Shown here: positions 44,101-57,470 of the stretch, piece after piece
Layout of the letters: each line of letters opens with the position of its first letter
Numbering within the stretch: the stretch's first letter is position 1
From: Diprion similis
Taxonomy: Eukaryota; Arthropoda; Insecta; Hymenoptera; Diprionidae
DNA length: 64,000 nt
Direction of reading: 5' to 3'
Assembly (NCBI RefSeq): GCF_021155765.1
Contig: NC_060111.1
Location: forward strand, 9,423,981 to 9,487,980
Notes under the pieces: generated by a model
The model's input: the letters and a program-made list of their open reading frames with translations, nothing else
Told to the model about the DNA's origin: nothing
Databases searched by the model: none
Position numbers and translations under genes: made by a program

Positions 44101-45174
44101 ACAGAGTCTCACTTCGATTAGTGTGACGACAACCTTGAGTTCACGATTTGACCGCTAGGCTTGCTGCGATTTATAAGTACGGTACGAGAGAGAGACAGAA
44201 GCAGATATTCGTTCTCAGCCATATTCGCCTGAATATAACAAGTCTTTTCGTCTCTTTGCTAGAAGGACGTTGAAAAAATGTTGAAGGTTGAAGTTGTTTT
44301 TTTCCAAAATTTAGAAGCCATAATTGGAGTTTAATTGATAAAAATCACGCAAGTGCTTGAATAAATATCGTTAATTAAAATCGAAAGAAAGATAATCAAG
44401 CACTAGCGAAAAGATAGACGAATGACGCGCTTCGCCCGTGGACGCAGAGGCAGCGGGAGGAGATCGCAATAGACACTTGGGAATAAGCGTTATTAGAATT
44501 CGGGAGCCAGCTTAGGGAGAAGATATGTTGATCAGGCTCGTCGAAATGATCATTAGAGATAAAATAATAAGCCACAAGAAACCCCGGATGCGATATTAGT
44601 GGACCCAAACGGTCAACAAAAAGAAAGGATCAGACAAAAGTCTCGGGGCTTCGTGCGGTAACAAAAGCACAGTTACGTTAATATGACTGCATTAATCCAA
44701 GTTACTAAGGAACACAACTAACTTAACTTTCAGTACGGCAACAACAAAAGGTAAAGAAAACAACAAGACAAAGAAAAAGGGAACACTGGCAGACAGAAAG
44801 ATTCTCGTCTCAAGCGCAGTAGAGACAGAATTTAAGTGACGAGTTTTGGCTCGTCGCGGTAGCGGCAGTAACTCCGGGAAAACGTTTTTAGTCCTCGCTA
44901 GATGGCAGCAGCTCCTGGGCACTTTCGCAGTGTTCGCCGACCGCCGTGCCTTATCCCCTCGTTATTTGGATACGTGGGTGATGGCTCCGACAATGTTTAG
45001 ACGGTAGAGGGCTCTCAGGTAATCTCCGGTGTAATACCAACATCTCTAGTCTTGACATGTTTTCTTTTAGTTGGACTGGCCGATTTTATCGGACCAGGGC
45101 GATGGTAGTAACGGGATGCAGGGACGTCCGGTATTTGAGCCAGTTAGCTCGAGATTAGTCAGTTTACCTTCGAT
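44101..45174. other. Non-coding, nothing recognised
   Basis: No exon-like frame or family match. The ORFs at 44396 and 44692 (minus) are low in recognisable motifs. Confidence 0.35.
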
Positions 45175-45450
45175 GGTTTCTGATATACTCTCCAAGTGAC
45201 GTTCTGTCCGGTTCTACAATAGAGATCTATTGCTTCCAGATGTTTGAGCATATTGCGTTGTCCACGAAACGGCGTTTCGGAAAGGATTCAATTATTCATG
45301 CTGGATAATTTGTATTCACGTTTTGGAGGTTCTGCAGTCCTAGACCTTCATAGTTTATTGCAGTAATACTATTGACTTTATATTGTATTGATTATACCTC
45401 TTTTGTATTACAGTCTTATTTATCACCCGAGCTATAGGGCAGGGAGTAGC
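45175..45450 (+). repeat. Dispersed repeat, copy 1
   Basis: About 276 bp that reappears in the same orientation at about 47410-47660. Shared words include GGTTCTACAATAGAG, TGGATAATTTGTATT, TTATAGTTTATT-like and TATATTGTATTGATTATA. Copies are about 75-80% similar by eye. Confidence 0.6.
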
Positions 45451-45462
45451 TTGCCTATAATG

Positions 45463-45494
45463 CGTTGACTGAGGATATATATCCTCAGTCAACG
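45463..45494. repeat. Perfect 32-bp palindrome
   Basis: CGTTGACTGAGGATAT is followed directly by its exact complement. There is no loop. Confidence 0.9.
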
Positions 45495-45533
45495 TATAAT
45501 GTGGCTCTAAGCTCCGTGATTGCTCTGTGATGG

Positions 45534-45990
45534 TTTTGACACGTGATAGTATTCCCACACTCCCGCATTTCAGAAACCAGAAAGCGCATAGCTCAGATAC
45601 CTTCCGCCATCCCGGGAAAAATAAGGAATAAAATGAGCTATCGTGAGACTGTTTTCATGCAATATTGAGGTCAGGCAATGAGAACTAGTCATTGCAATAA
45701 TTTCGTAAATAAAATATGCTCTCGGGATCAACTGTGCAGACGACCGAGCACTCCAATCAAGGAACGCTCGGCCGTACCGGCCGTACGCCCGGCTCTTCGA
45801 CAGAGCATCTTTTTTTTACGAAATTATTGTAATTACTAGTTCTCATTGCCTAGCCTCAATATTGCATGAAAACAGTCTTAAGATGGCTCATTTTACCCCT
45901 TATTTTTCCCGAAATGGCGGAAGGAATCACAGCTATGCGCAGTTTAGTCTCTGAAATGCGGGAGTGTGGGAATAGTAACACGTGTCAAAA
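45534..45990. repeat. 457-bp foldback element
   Basis: TTTTGACACGTG..AGTATTCCCACACTCCCGCATTTCAG at the left is mirrored to 45990. The arms are about 190 bp, including TGAGAACTAGT and AATAATTTCGTAAA. They enclose a G/C-rich loop (45720-45810) with CTCGGCCGTACCGGCCGTACG. Confidence 0.8.
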
Positions 45991-47409
45991 AACCACATTT
46001 TTTTTCGATTTTCGTGATACAAGTAACCTTCTTAGATTCCGCTACGTAATAGCTATGGGCCGTCTAAATTTCAACCCTTCACGTTTGTTTCTTTATTAAT
46101 TATAGAAGAAAGAAGAATAAGTCTGCTCGGTCGGTAAAAGTAGGACTGCGTGTCACCTTTGAGCTATCTCTTTCTATACAACCCCCGCCACCTCGGTGCA
46201 CGTTTCAGGTATATACCTATATTTTCTACCAAAGAGGATAGTTTGCTACTGTGACGTCGGAGCGGCACTCCACGAAAATTCCCCAAATCTGCCACTAGAG
46301 ATTATCGCTGATGTTTAGCTAGACTTCACATCAGTAGTTGTGGGTCGCCAATATCGATTAATCACTGAAGTGAAATGGCCAACTTGATCGAATTCGCGTG
46401 ATTGGGTATTAACGGGGAGTTGGAAATTGTTGTAAATTATTGGAATGAAGTTTACTTTACCTTTCATAAGATGCCTTCTCCTGGAACTGTTGAATAGGTG
46501 TGATGAATCGAATGATCGCTGGGTGCTCGTATTTATTCAGATCGGTAGCGGTAGGGGTGTGAGATCCTCTCCTCAAGCATTGCCCCACAACAACGCATTT
46601 CTTCCCCTTATTCTAAGAATTAAAACTAGGTTGATATGCTATGCTATGGGATTTATTGGTGCCGGGTGCAAAGTTGGACTTTGGACTGTCCCCCCAACTC
46701 TTTGCTCCCTACTACCTCTCCTTATAATTAATCTAAGATTGAAAACTAGAGTGGTGTTCATTTTGTAAGATTTGAATTGGTGTATGCTATGGGTATGAGT
46801 TTCATGTATATGTGTGCTGGTGCAACGCGCTAGTGTATTTAGGGTGTATTTGTCGATAAGCGCGCGGTCCCTTGATAGCTGTACTGAAGGAGTAGGGGAT
46901 CTAACACAACTTTATGGGGTGGCCTTCGGGCGCGTAGAGCGTGTATGCTCGAGATCGCCGCGCGGACTTGGATCGCCGTTTCCTAGGGTTGAATCCGTGT
47001 AAGCCTTATCTACACCATTATGTTGGCTGTGATTTTATACAACGTCGGCGTTCTCGAGCGTACGGAGCTTTATATTACAAGCGTAGTCTTACTTGTAGAA
47101 TGTTCTAGTCTGCTAAAGAATATAATGATGAATTATATAGAAGATAATTGATTAATTTGCTTGCTTAATATTTAGCTGCGATACAAAAGCGTTTTATAAT
47201 ATAATATTTGTTATATTTTATCGAAGTACAAAGATGATTAATTCTGGAACAATAGTATATTTTGTCTCCAAAAATAATGTAGATGTTTTGATTTTGATGA
47301 TTTAATAATTGTCTATTCATCATTATTTTCCTGGGTTGCCTTTTGATTGCGTCGCCCTACAGAATCATCCCGTGCGTTCCCGTGTAGTTTTCCTTTGGTG
47401 GTTTTGTTA
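45991..47409. other. Non-coding, nothing recognised
   Basis: Short ORFs (46445-46768, 46814-47002) show no motif or splice support. Confidence 0.35.
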
Positions 47410-47690
47410 TTATGTTACTGATACACTCTTCAGGTAGCGCTCTGTACGGTTCTGCAATAGAGGTCTACGTTACCTCCAAAGTTTGGGCGCGTTGCCTACA
47501 ATACGGCGTTTTGGAAGGGATTCTATAATTCATGTTGGATAATTTGTATTTACGTTTTTGAAGGTATCGCAGTCCCTGGCCTTTATAGTTTATTTCTGTA
47601 ATGTTATTAATTTTATATTATATTGATTATATATCTTTTGCATTACAGTTTTATCCAACTCTCAAGCTGTAGGCAAAGATTATAGGATAG
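47410..47690 (+). repeat. Dispersed repeat, copy 2
   Basis: Second copy of the repeat at 45175-45450, same orientation. Confidence 0.6.
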
Positions 47691-48528
47691 AGTGGAAGGT
47701 CCATGGCCTGATCCAATATGGCGCCGACGAGGGTGCGGTAATACATGTGTATGTAACAGGTACGCATGGTATCTGCTCGTGTTCAATGTCCGTGTGACGC
47801 CCAGAGACATCTGGTGTTAAATATTGAACTATTACGAGGGTGCACACCAGAAGTCGCACGAAATTTGTCAGATCCCAATACTCTTTGGCTCTAAAGTCCG
47901 TGTTTGCAACTAGGTATAATTGTATAGTATTTGGATATAATGGTATTAGTAGATTGTAATAATAAAATAATATTATCATAGTCTCCTGTAATGTGAGGAT
48001 CCTGTAACACGGTTTCGGGACTCCTGATTAATGATAATTGTTGTTATACCTCATCTAGGGGCATTCAGATGGTTAGGTAGTTTCCTTGAATGACTTTCTT
48101 ACAGGGTTCTCACATTTAGAGTTTTGGTTAGTTGGTACTAATGTTAGGGAATAGTCATAAGCAATAAAACATAAGGACGTTCCGGTCGGAGTTTTTAGCG
48201 CTCTCGACTCGTTTCGGAACACAGCCGTAATTTCAGTGAGTTCGTCACTCAGGTAGAAATAACGTCATATCGGTACAGAAAGTCGGCCTCACGGTCGTAA
48301 GACCGTAGTCGGCCTCACCAAGCGGACCTTGTATAGGGTTTTTTGGATGTGCGCCGCATAGACTTGTCGAGATAGACTGCTCGGTCTGTGCATTGTGCTG
48401 AAGCCGTAATTAGAAAGAGAAAGTACAGTTGGAGTCGGACCTCGCTGTTGCACTATGGAAAGTGTGGGGATCAGCCGCCAGCAGGCGAAGCAATATATAA
48501 TGCGCGCAAGCGGGGAGTGTAGTACTTA
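47691..48528. other. Non-coding, nothing recognised
   Basis: Short dyads occur, such as GGCCTCACGGTCGTAAGACCGTAGTCGGCCTC (split, 48285-48315), but no bounded element or gene. Confidence 0.35.
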
Positions 48529-48700
48529 CAGTCGGACCTTGATTCTACGGAGTTTGATACTGCGGACTCTTCAGCCCGTTCGCAAGAGTAGGGGTAGATA
48601 GGATCTATGGAAGGGGTCTGAGATAGCGCCGGAATTCGTTCTCTGGGAACCTCTATTCTACGGAATTCAAAAAGTTGTTCGTAGAATCGAGGTCCGACTG
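48529..48700. mobile_element. 172-bp pogo/mariner-type MITE
   Basis: It starts CAGTCGGACCTTGATTCTAC after a TA and ends GTAGAATCGAGGTCCGACTG. The inverted repeat is about 22 bp. CAG...CTG ends and a TA target fit the Tc1/mariner-pogo group. Confidence 0.6.
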
Positions 48701-49743
48701 TGCATAAGTCTATGTATTTCCCCCACCTAGTCACCGATTAGAACAAGAGATCAGACTGCATACTCCACCACGCTATGGAACTTTACAATGACTGCGCTAC
48801 TTTTCATGAAATCTGAAATTACTAAACGACAAATTTTCAAGGACCAATTTTCCGTATGTTCGCCATTAAAGTTGGGTCTCTTTATTCTAGTCTCCGTGTC
48901 ACCTATGTTGGGACCGCGGCTTCATGATTAATGCACAGTCCACGGACGATATGGTCTAGGCATCTACTTGCAGTCGGTCGATAAGTGGCACTTCACGTCC
49001 ACTCCACAGGCAAGATAAACGACCATATATATGCCTGTGATATGAAAAACGACATATAATAATTAAAACCAACAAAGAGTACTTTGGCACATATCTCATT
49101 GGTGATATCATAGACGGGTGATATCTCTAGGAAGAAAATAAGAAGTAAAGAATCAAGAAGAAGAAGAAGAGGAGTGCTTTCTGCGCTCTCTAGCGGAGAA
49201 GGCATAGACTATTTAACTGTACGGTTTCACGGGTTTCACATTCATCCGCACGTCGAGTTCATCCTTCTTCTCTCTGCCTTTCAGTGACTTGACCACAGGT
49301 CTTGACTCTTTTTTAGCTACTCTAATTTTTCATATCCCGGTAATCGTCCTACGAGCTCCTTTCTGTAATAGACATATACTATAAAAGAACTTTCTGAATA
49401 TTAATTCAAGCATGTTTCATCTACGCGTTCACATGGGATCGCAGTATGCGACCACAGTTTAATACGATTTAGTAATAATAAAGCAAAGGAACCTGGCCCA
49501 AGTGTAACAAAGTACGGTACTGTTTTGTATTTCAAGCTGGATTGTGATTGGCTCAAACTAAGCCTCATTTCTCGAACCCATCATGCACAGCAGTTGGAAG
49601 AGGGGTTAGCAATCGAATAAAAGAAGTGATTTCGCGCGTTGACGGATTCTGAAATATCTTCATTAATCAAACATTCACGTCTCGACCCTCGCAACAATTG
49701 GGCAGGGAAAGCCGTAGCCACAAATAGTTGTAAAATCTTTGAC
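48701..49743. other. Non-coding; 5' flank of the isomerase gene
   Basis: Contains an (AAG)n tract at about 49157-49172. The last 100-200 bases before 49744 should include the 5' UTR and promoter of the zeta-class GST gene; no TATA box is clear. Confidence 0.35.
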
Positions 49744-52646
49744 ATGTCCGTGATGGGAAAGGTGAGATTAATACCGCATTATTGGCAAATGTTTTTATTC
49801 GCTCCAATCAATCTCCGGTTAATCGTCATTACTTGTCATTTGTTATAAGCGTGGATTTACATTTGTTAATATAATTTCTCTACTCGTTCATTCGGATTTT
49901 TAAATCAATAGTACGATTACTTCTTACTTGTTTATTTCGTAGATATCAGAATACCATTTACAGTCTGATTTTTTTTATCCTTTGAAAGTAAAATATTATT
50001 TAACTACCTAGAGAACTGTGAGTTAACATACTTGACTGATTTATAATGATGTTCTTGATTTACCGGTTTTCTGCAGCCGATACTTTACTCTTATTGGAGA
50101 AGTTCCTGTTCCTGGAGAGTTAGAATTGGTGAGTATTTATTTTATTCATCTCTTTGCATCGTGGTTATTCAAAGTTTATTACAAGGAATTACCTTAGGCC
50201 GTTTGTTATCTTTTGTTTTCGTTTTCCTAGAAAGTAACTCAATTGATAAGTAGTGTTTTTTTTTTTTTTTTTTTTTTTTCAATTATTATTATTCATTATT
50301 ATTCATAAACTGATGAAATTCATTTAATAGCATCTAGTTTTAAACCTTTATGCAAGTTTTGGAGCCTAATAAAGAATTCGAACTGAAATCTTATCAGTTG
50401 TTTCAAAGCTTTTATGATTAAATTTAAACTCTGATAAAGTAAAGGCAAACTAAAATTCACCTAACAGACAATGTTATTTAGAAAGAATTTATTTCCCATT
50501 GTTTAGTAACTAGAAGTTCATTTTACATTCATTTTCATTTGCTACAATATCATATACACAGATTGACGTGTGGTATATTATACAGCCCAACAATGTACAA
50601 TCGCACCACATTGTATGTGAAGAAATCACTGTTGATAAATTTTCCAATATAGTCTGGGCACATTATTTTCATAATCTTTTATTTGTCTTTTATAAAACAG
50701 AACATTTAAGCAGAATATGAATTATACATACAATTATACTAGATAATACAATAGAAAATTAAATTTAGTTGTTTCACTGAATTCCTGATATTTTCAGATT
50801 TTATGCTGTAATTAAACCAAATGCAATGGAGTTGGCTATTGATGAATGTATTACGATGTATAGAATTTGAAGAACGTTATAGACCTTATTAACGAATTAT
50901 CTAATTATGCATCAATATTTTTACTTTGGCAGCTCTCAACCTAAAGGAGATACCGTACGAAATAAAACCAGTAAGTCTTGTTAAGGGTGGTGGAGAGCAA
51001 CACTGCAATGAATTTCGTGAGGTTAATCCTATGGAACAGGTGCCTGCACTTCATATTGACAATCACACATTGATCGAGTCTGTAAGTTGAATATGTACTG
51101 TTTTGTATCGATAACGTAAATAAGGGAACAAAATTTATCATTCTCTGATTATTATTTTACTGAATAAATTGGTAATGACCAATTAAAATGGGAAAACCAT
51201 ACCAAGCTTCTATCTACCTGGCTACATTCATACTGGGAGAATTACGTAATAAACCGGTTGCTATGGGTGAGAAAAGATGCCTGCTAAGCAAGCAGTTTGT
51301 TTCCTAGAACTGACATTTTCATTACCTATGCAAACTGAATTAATGTTTAACGCATGAGACACGTATCTTCAATACCTGGTTTTCTAACTGAAAGATATGA
51401 GTGTTCCTCCACTTGAGAAACAAGTTTCTTCTGTATATAGGCCGGTTTCTGTATTGATGTTATGTGTTTTTCAATGACCTTATTAAAAAGTGGCGAGCTG
51501 GATGCCAATGGTAAATTTTTTCTGACTTCCCAATTACACGATAATAATAAAAATTATAGGTACCTTTCCCGAATACAGTCTGACCTCTCTATAAGAACGC
51601 ACAGCCTACAAGAAAAGAAAGAGAGAGACATAGAGAGTGAGCGAGCGAGGAGCTTGCGCATCACGGGGGTACTCGATTTGCGGAAAAACTCTTCCCCTCT
51701 GGGGCTTTGGTGTTCTTATTGAGAGGTAGGACTGCATTAAAAGGTTTGGTACGGAAACGTCTATGGGGCTGAAGTTCCTAACATTGACATCAACATACAT
51801 TTTTATGAGACATTGTTATTTCACAATTTTAAGGAAGTCTGCACTTTACTAAACCACATTAAAACAGAACATCATCATTTTATGCAAACTTAACTCCTTC
51901 AAAGCCATTCTAAAGTTGCAGGGCAGTCATTTTCTATCAATGTTTCATTACGTATGTCAGCATTGTTGAGTTCAACAGCGAAAGAATCTGACAAGTCTTC
52001 AGTTCGATCATTTTCTCTCGTACTACAGTGCAGCAATTTTTGTTTCATATGTAACAAAAAATTCATGTTCCAGTTGAACATTCTTCAGTACCTGGAAGAA
52101 ACAAGGCCACATCGGCCACTGATGCCAGCAGATCCGGTTAAAAGAGCCAGAGTCAGAGAAATCTGTGATGTCATTGCTACTGGCATTCAACCACTTCAAA
52201 ATTTAGTGGTATTAATCTATGTAGGTGAAGAACGTAAAAAGGAGTGGGCGCAGCATTGGATCACTCGTGGTTTTACAGGTATAAATTCAGGGCATTTTCC
52301 TCAAAATGGAATACATCATTTTTATCCGTTTTACGTTTAACTCGGCTAACATCAAAATCTCATCTGTTGATAATGTGTTGAATTGTGTACGATTAATTTC
52401 AATGGCACTGTTACAGCCGTGGAAAAACTGCTTTCTTCGAGTGCAGGTAAATATTGTGTCGGTGATGATATAACACTGGCAGACTGCTGCCTGGTTCCAC
52501 AAATATTTAGCGCCAGGAGGTTTCATGTCGACTTGAGGCCGTTTCCTACTATTCTGAGGGTTGATCGTCATTTGGAAAATCATCCAGCATTCACTGCTGC
52601 TCATCCCAATAACCAGCCTGATTGTCCTCCCGAAGCAACTAAGTAG
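49744..52646 (+). CDS. GSTZ1: Maleylacetoacetate isomerase (zeta-class glutathione S-transferase), five exons
   Basis: Exons are 49744-49761, 50077-50128, 50933-51081, 52074-52278 and 52417-52646. They total 654 bases and encode 217 residues, the normal length of this enzyme. All junctions use GT-AG and keep frame. The enzyme converts maleylacetoacetate to fumarylacetoacetate with glutathione in tyrosine and phenylalanine breakdown, in the cytosol. The family signature [11 protein letters not shown] is at residues 15-25 (Ser-Ser-Cys catalytic trio 15-17). Then come [25 protein letters not shown], the glutathione-binding region with the ES motif, YLEETRP and the C-terminal all-helical domain with [11 protein letters not shown]. 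It ends CPPEATK. The first exon is only six codons; the start chosen is the ATG in frame beside a GTGAGA donor. An ORF in 51462-51722 and the MITE at 51576 lie in intron 3. Confidence 0.93.
50253..50279 (+). repeat. Poly-T tract in intron 2
   Basis: About 26 consecutive T inside intron 2 of the isomerase gene. Confidence 0.9.
51576..51734. mobile_element. Pogo/mariner-type MITE in intron 3
   Basis: It begins CAGTCTGACCTCTCTATAAGAAC after TA and ends GTTCTTATTGAGAGGTAGGACTG, related to the 48529 element (CAGTC.GACCTC ends). The right flank reads CA, not TA, so the target copy is mutated. Confidence 0.55.
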
Positions 52647-52772
52647 CAAGCGAGGCAGACCACTCTCTTCCTCTTCTAATAACTGAAGATTGAAGGGTGG
52701 TGGTCCAATTAACGGTAGCTTGACAGTGGTAAAATATTAACAAGATTCAATTTGTTTTTTGTTATCTTTGTA

Positions 52773-52778
52773 AATAAA
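52773..52778 (+). terminator. Polyadenylation signal AATAAA, isomerase gene
   Basis: The first AATAAA after the stop codon, 127 bases downstream, in an AT-rich context. Confidence 0.6.
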
Positions 52779-55700
52779 TTCATTCATTCAATCTGAAGAT
52801 TAGAATGTATTGGGTGGGTATTTACCCCTGAGTGAGTAGCAAATACCATTTTTCTCAGAAATCTCTTGGTTGTGAATGGAAAAAAAAGAAAATCGTTCAT
52901 TAAGTGACTATGTTGTGATCAGTGAATAAAAGCGTTAACTACTACCGCACAAATATTCATGTTTAATGAGAATAGCTGCAGATTCGATGGTCCTACAAAA
53001 TCTCTATATTGAACATTCTTCAACAATTCGAGCCGTCAACTGATGAATGTAATTCTGTTACATAATTTGGCTACACATATACTGAGTGGTTAAATGATCT
53101 TGAGAAGTTTTTGTGATAATATTTTAAGGTTTCTTTGAAAAGAATGCAATTAAGCTGTCCATTAAAATTATGACTCCTCTGATTATCTGCAAATGGCTCT
53201 ATATTTTATTCACTTGGTGCTGGTACCAAATGTGTAACAAACCTCAGATTAAAAGTACACAAAATGTCCGGATATTCATTTTTATAGGTCTATGAAAGCA
53301 ATTTTGGATATACAACACAATAGCGAAAGAAATGTCACTGTGGCCGTAGGTTTTGTCTTTTTTTTTGTGACTTTTTATTTGACGTACATATGTAAGTGAT
53401 TCAGTGTGACGTTGTTTTGTCCTTTTTTTCATTTACAACTCAAGGTACTTTAATGTAAGGTCGTATCCACCCAGCTAAAGGTTTGGTACTCACCAATAGA
53501 ATTCGAGTTTTATAAGATTCAAAAGCTTAATTTGGGTAACTAATTTCGGATTCTAATGCAATTGTTTTCTATTTCGTACTACAGTAACATACCAGTTCGC
53601 GATAAGACTGTATTTTTAAAGAGTCTATGCCAAACAAATGTCTTCTTTGGCGACTTGAAAGTTGTTTACAATCGTTAGATATACTAATTACAGATTCTGT
53701 CCTGTGTTTTCCAAAGGTTTAGAAAAATAAAGAACCCTACGAAAAGTGTAATCAATAAGTAATGCTCTTAATTGAAAGACATATTGTTTTGACTGACAAA
53801 GATGCATTTTAAAAAGGATAAATTTGGAAGAACTACAGAAGGAATAGTCAATTGAATACTTTTTCAATCGATTGAACTCTTTCTATCATATTGTGATCTT
53901 GTTAAGCACCTACAGAGGGTCTTAGATTATGTTGTATACTGTTTTTATTCTATATTTCAAAATGTGTATGTTGAAAACGTGAGATCTTGCTACCATTATA
54001 ATAACAAACTTGAACGACTATTCACGTCACTGATTGGTAGATAAAATGGTCGACACGGTTTTTTCAATAGTGGACCATTTCAAAGTGAATCATTGAAAAC
54101 TTATTATTCCATTGGTAAAACTAGAGTTTATTATATAAGTATGTCATTTTTTATTTGCTCAGACATCAGGCTGATACTACTTTCATTATTTTATTGGTCA
54201 AATTTAACGACAGTTACTCAATAATGAAGTTTTTTAGTCGAGAAAGCAAATTTTCGAAAAAACACCGCATACAAATCGACCTGCGTTATAAGTCGAGTAC
54301 GATTTTGCAAAGGAAATTGGTTAGCAAAAACTTTGATTTATGTTTAGACCAATTCACAGTTCAAAATCAGATTCACATCTAGCACCTATTGCTTCACGTT
54401 TCTCGGTCTGAAATTTGTAATAGTTTCATCTGGATTCCATTTTGAAAAGTCTACACTGGCACAAACTATTTGAAGGTCAAGTAGTAATTTCGAACGATAA
54501 GTGTCAAATATGAACCTAGCTCAATTGTAATTATGGTTACATTCGTAAGGAGTTGAGTTATATTTTACCACTTGACAGCTACGCTCAAGCACAGACATGG
54601 TGAATAGCGAAGATAATACCGTAATTATATACAACAAAAATATATTTGAAGAGAAAAGTTACGAGCAAAATATTTATAATATAAAATATTACATCTACAG
54701 ATATTTCAACAATTACTTCAAACAATGGCACCATTTCTATGCTTGTATAGGGTAATACATGTTGGCCTATTTTGTTCTTAATTTCATTCTGTTCGCCTAT
54801 TAACTTGTTTTTTAATCTAAATTGGTAATACTGTCAATATATAATATTTGCATCATATTTTCTAAAAATTATTAACCTATTAAAAATAGGTTTTGTTGCT
54901 TAAAATCAAAAGTTTACTTTTTATACTTGTGATAATGTAATTTTGCGTTTATGCTTACTTTGTACTAGTAAGAAACAATTTAAAAAAAGGCAATGTGTAT
55001 CGATATAATATTACAGATCGATTCTGTACGTTTAAAATAATGAAGTCAAATTCAACCTTCCATTGAATTAGGAGGTTACTTTAAACAATACAAGAGTTCA
55101 TTGGTAGTAATGATAGATTAACCTACCGTGCTCAATCCATATTCTGATATTTGAGGAATGAAAAGTACAAAGCATCTTTCTAGTATACCACATGGGTACC
55201 TTTCATTTCTCTGCATTTCGGCTTTCTTGCCATATGTACCAATGACCTGAAGATTTCAGGTACTAGAAATTATGAAAGTAATAAGTTTACGTTATATGTA
55301 GCATTTAATGCATTCCTCAAGCTGAAAGGTAGAGATTACTAGTGTGCCGACTCTTAAGTTTACTTCAAAAGCATAAAATGACTCGTTCCTCGAATGAAAA
55401 TTACACTTTGTTATTTTATATGCACCCCTCCCCATTCATCACGCACATAAAATCAATCCTAGATTCGATATTTCTTAATTTCCCTCCTACGCAATTGAAA
55501 TCTAACATTTTGTACTGAAGAACGATACCTTGCACATTTAAAGACCCCGTAGGAAACATTAAAGCAACTTATTGCATCTTAATGTATTTCATTAAGTACT
55601 ACAATTTTTATTTCAAATTGTTTAAGATTTAACCAGAAGCTTGTTTCCACGAGATTCTAAAAATAACACTTCCATTTTTTTAGCAAATATTTTATCTTTC

Positions 55701-56210
55701 AATGTTTTTGAAACAAAAAACTTGACCATTTAATTAAACAAATCCCTGTTGCTCTTAGGCTTGAGTAGATTAGGGATTAGTTTGGTACCAAATAAAAATA
55801 ATTCGCCCCAAATGTCAGCTTTGAATTTTAAACAGTTTTCGAGTTATTGAAAAAACATTTTTTTTTTTTTCATTTCTATTTCTATATATTTTTTTTTTTT
55901 TTTCTTCTTCTTAATAATAAAAACAAAAATTAACAAATGGTGAATTTCTCCTAAATGCTTGGGAGAAAGAAACATAAAAGAATATTTTCCCTACAATTCT
56001 CAAATATAAAGCCATTTTTTTTAACTATGTGTTTTTTTTAGACATGTAATCGTCAAATTGTAACAAAGAACGTCTTTTGTGCTTAAACGCGTTAATACTA
56101 TTTTACCGGTAAAAAATTGTATAAATAATGATTACTTTTAACAAGAAATACGTATTATACTACGAAGATACCAATAAGATTAAGAAATATGCAAAAGAAA
56201 TCAAATAGAA
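52779..56210. other. AT-rich non-coding region
   Basis: No exon-like frame with a known family was found. T-rich tracts are at 55856-55870 and 55889-55903. The ORF at 54155-54382 has no recognisable motif. Confidence 0.35.
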
Positions 56211-56650
56211 TTAATCTTCGTCATCATCCTCTGTAATGACTACACAGTTTTCTGTTTTATTAAAAATACGACTCAAAATTTTTGCTGGGTTTGCAACTTT
56301 TGACAAATATCTAGCATGTGATAGATAATAAACTATCGCTGCTATGTGAGAACAGCAACCAACCGTATGTCTGCTATTCACAATCACAGCACATCTAGAA
56401 ATCCAATTTATCACATTCTTGTTAGGATGATACTCAATAAAGCAACGATATGTCTTTGCATTTCATTGATATGTCGAAATTTGATCTCAACTTGAAGAAT
56501 GTTTTCAGCTGTTTTTACCTACTAGAGGTTTATATAATACGCATTATGATCTTCATCCATTATTTCAACCAAACATGATACTGCTTGCGAAATCTGATAT
56601 GACCGAGTGAATAATATGTGCAAATCTATTTCAGTCATCCCTGGAAAATC
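56211..56650 (-). pseudogene. SWIM zinc-finger transposon protein relic
   Basis: A C-terminal fragment of an insect multi-copy SWIM-finger protein family. 56211-56448 encodes TYRCFIEYHP, RCAVIVNSRHTVGCCSHIAAIVYYLSHARY (the C..H SWIM core with CCSH) and an acidic tail TEDDDED. In another frame, 56450-56650 encodes TEIDLHILFTRSYQISQAVSCL and LQVEIKFRH, which precede the finger in that family. A frameshift near 56450 and no N-terminal half mark it as decayed. The family is known to me only by pattern. Confidence 0.55.
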
Positions 56651-57470
56651 GAGTAAATCATTTGTTAACTTTTATTTTTACAATTGACACAAAAAAAACT
56701 CAAAAACGTATGACTTTGACGACATATAACTTCACTGACTACAAGTTGAGCGATTTTTACTTCTTTTGAACTTGAAGGGAAACTAGTATCTAAAGGTCTC
56801 GTGGAAATTAGTACCAAATCTGAAACTATCATTTTACTAGTTAAAAATGTCTTCGAACCAGACCATGTATCAAAAATTTTACTACTAAATATCAATTGGG
56901 CTGAAGTGAATTTGCACACAGGTGCAAGTCAATGGTTTAACAAAAAACCTGGTTTTATTGGAAAATATATTTTTTTTTTAATTCGTGCAAAATTTCACTA
57001 CAATTGGGATACGTGATCGCGCATTATTATGTTTACCATTTTGCAGAACACTGTTTTGAGAGAAATAATTTCATTTTATAATATAAAGTTATACATTCAT
57101 TTCTCACCCTTACGTCGATTCCTGCTATAAAACGAATTACTCATGTTTCGAGTAGGTATAATGTTTGCTGCATTGTTGCATTCAGAATATTTTAAATTCA
57201 AGAGTCTCAAATATATTTGAAATTAAACTAAATAGAGTTTTTTTTCAAACCGATGTCTTGAAACTCTGAGTGACGGAGCCTCTTGATCTCTGGGCATATT
57301 TATTTTTAATATGAAATTGATAACTCAGTATTTTTTATTAACCATGAAAAGAGTAATTCAACATTAAAAATTGAATCAACTTTTCGGGCATCCAGTGGTA
57401 GGGGAAACTTGAAAAACTAAGAATCAGAAAAGTTAACAAAAAATTGGGAATCGCAATGTATACCCGGGTA
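56651..57470. other. Non-coding, nothing recognised
   Basis: AT-rich; overlapping ORFs on both strands at 56665-57016 carry no motif. Confidence 0.35.

Noticed and set aside
56665..57016. ORFs on both strands possibly extending the SWIM protein
   Set aside because: Translations do not match the remembered N-terminal part of that family, and the two strands are equally open in AT-rich sequence.
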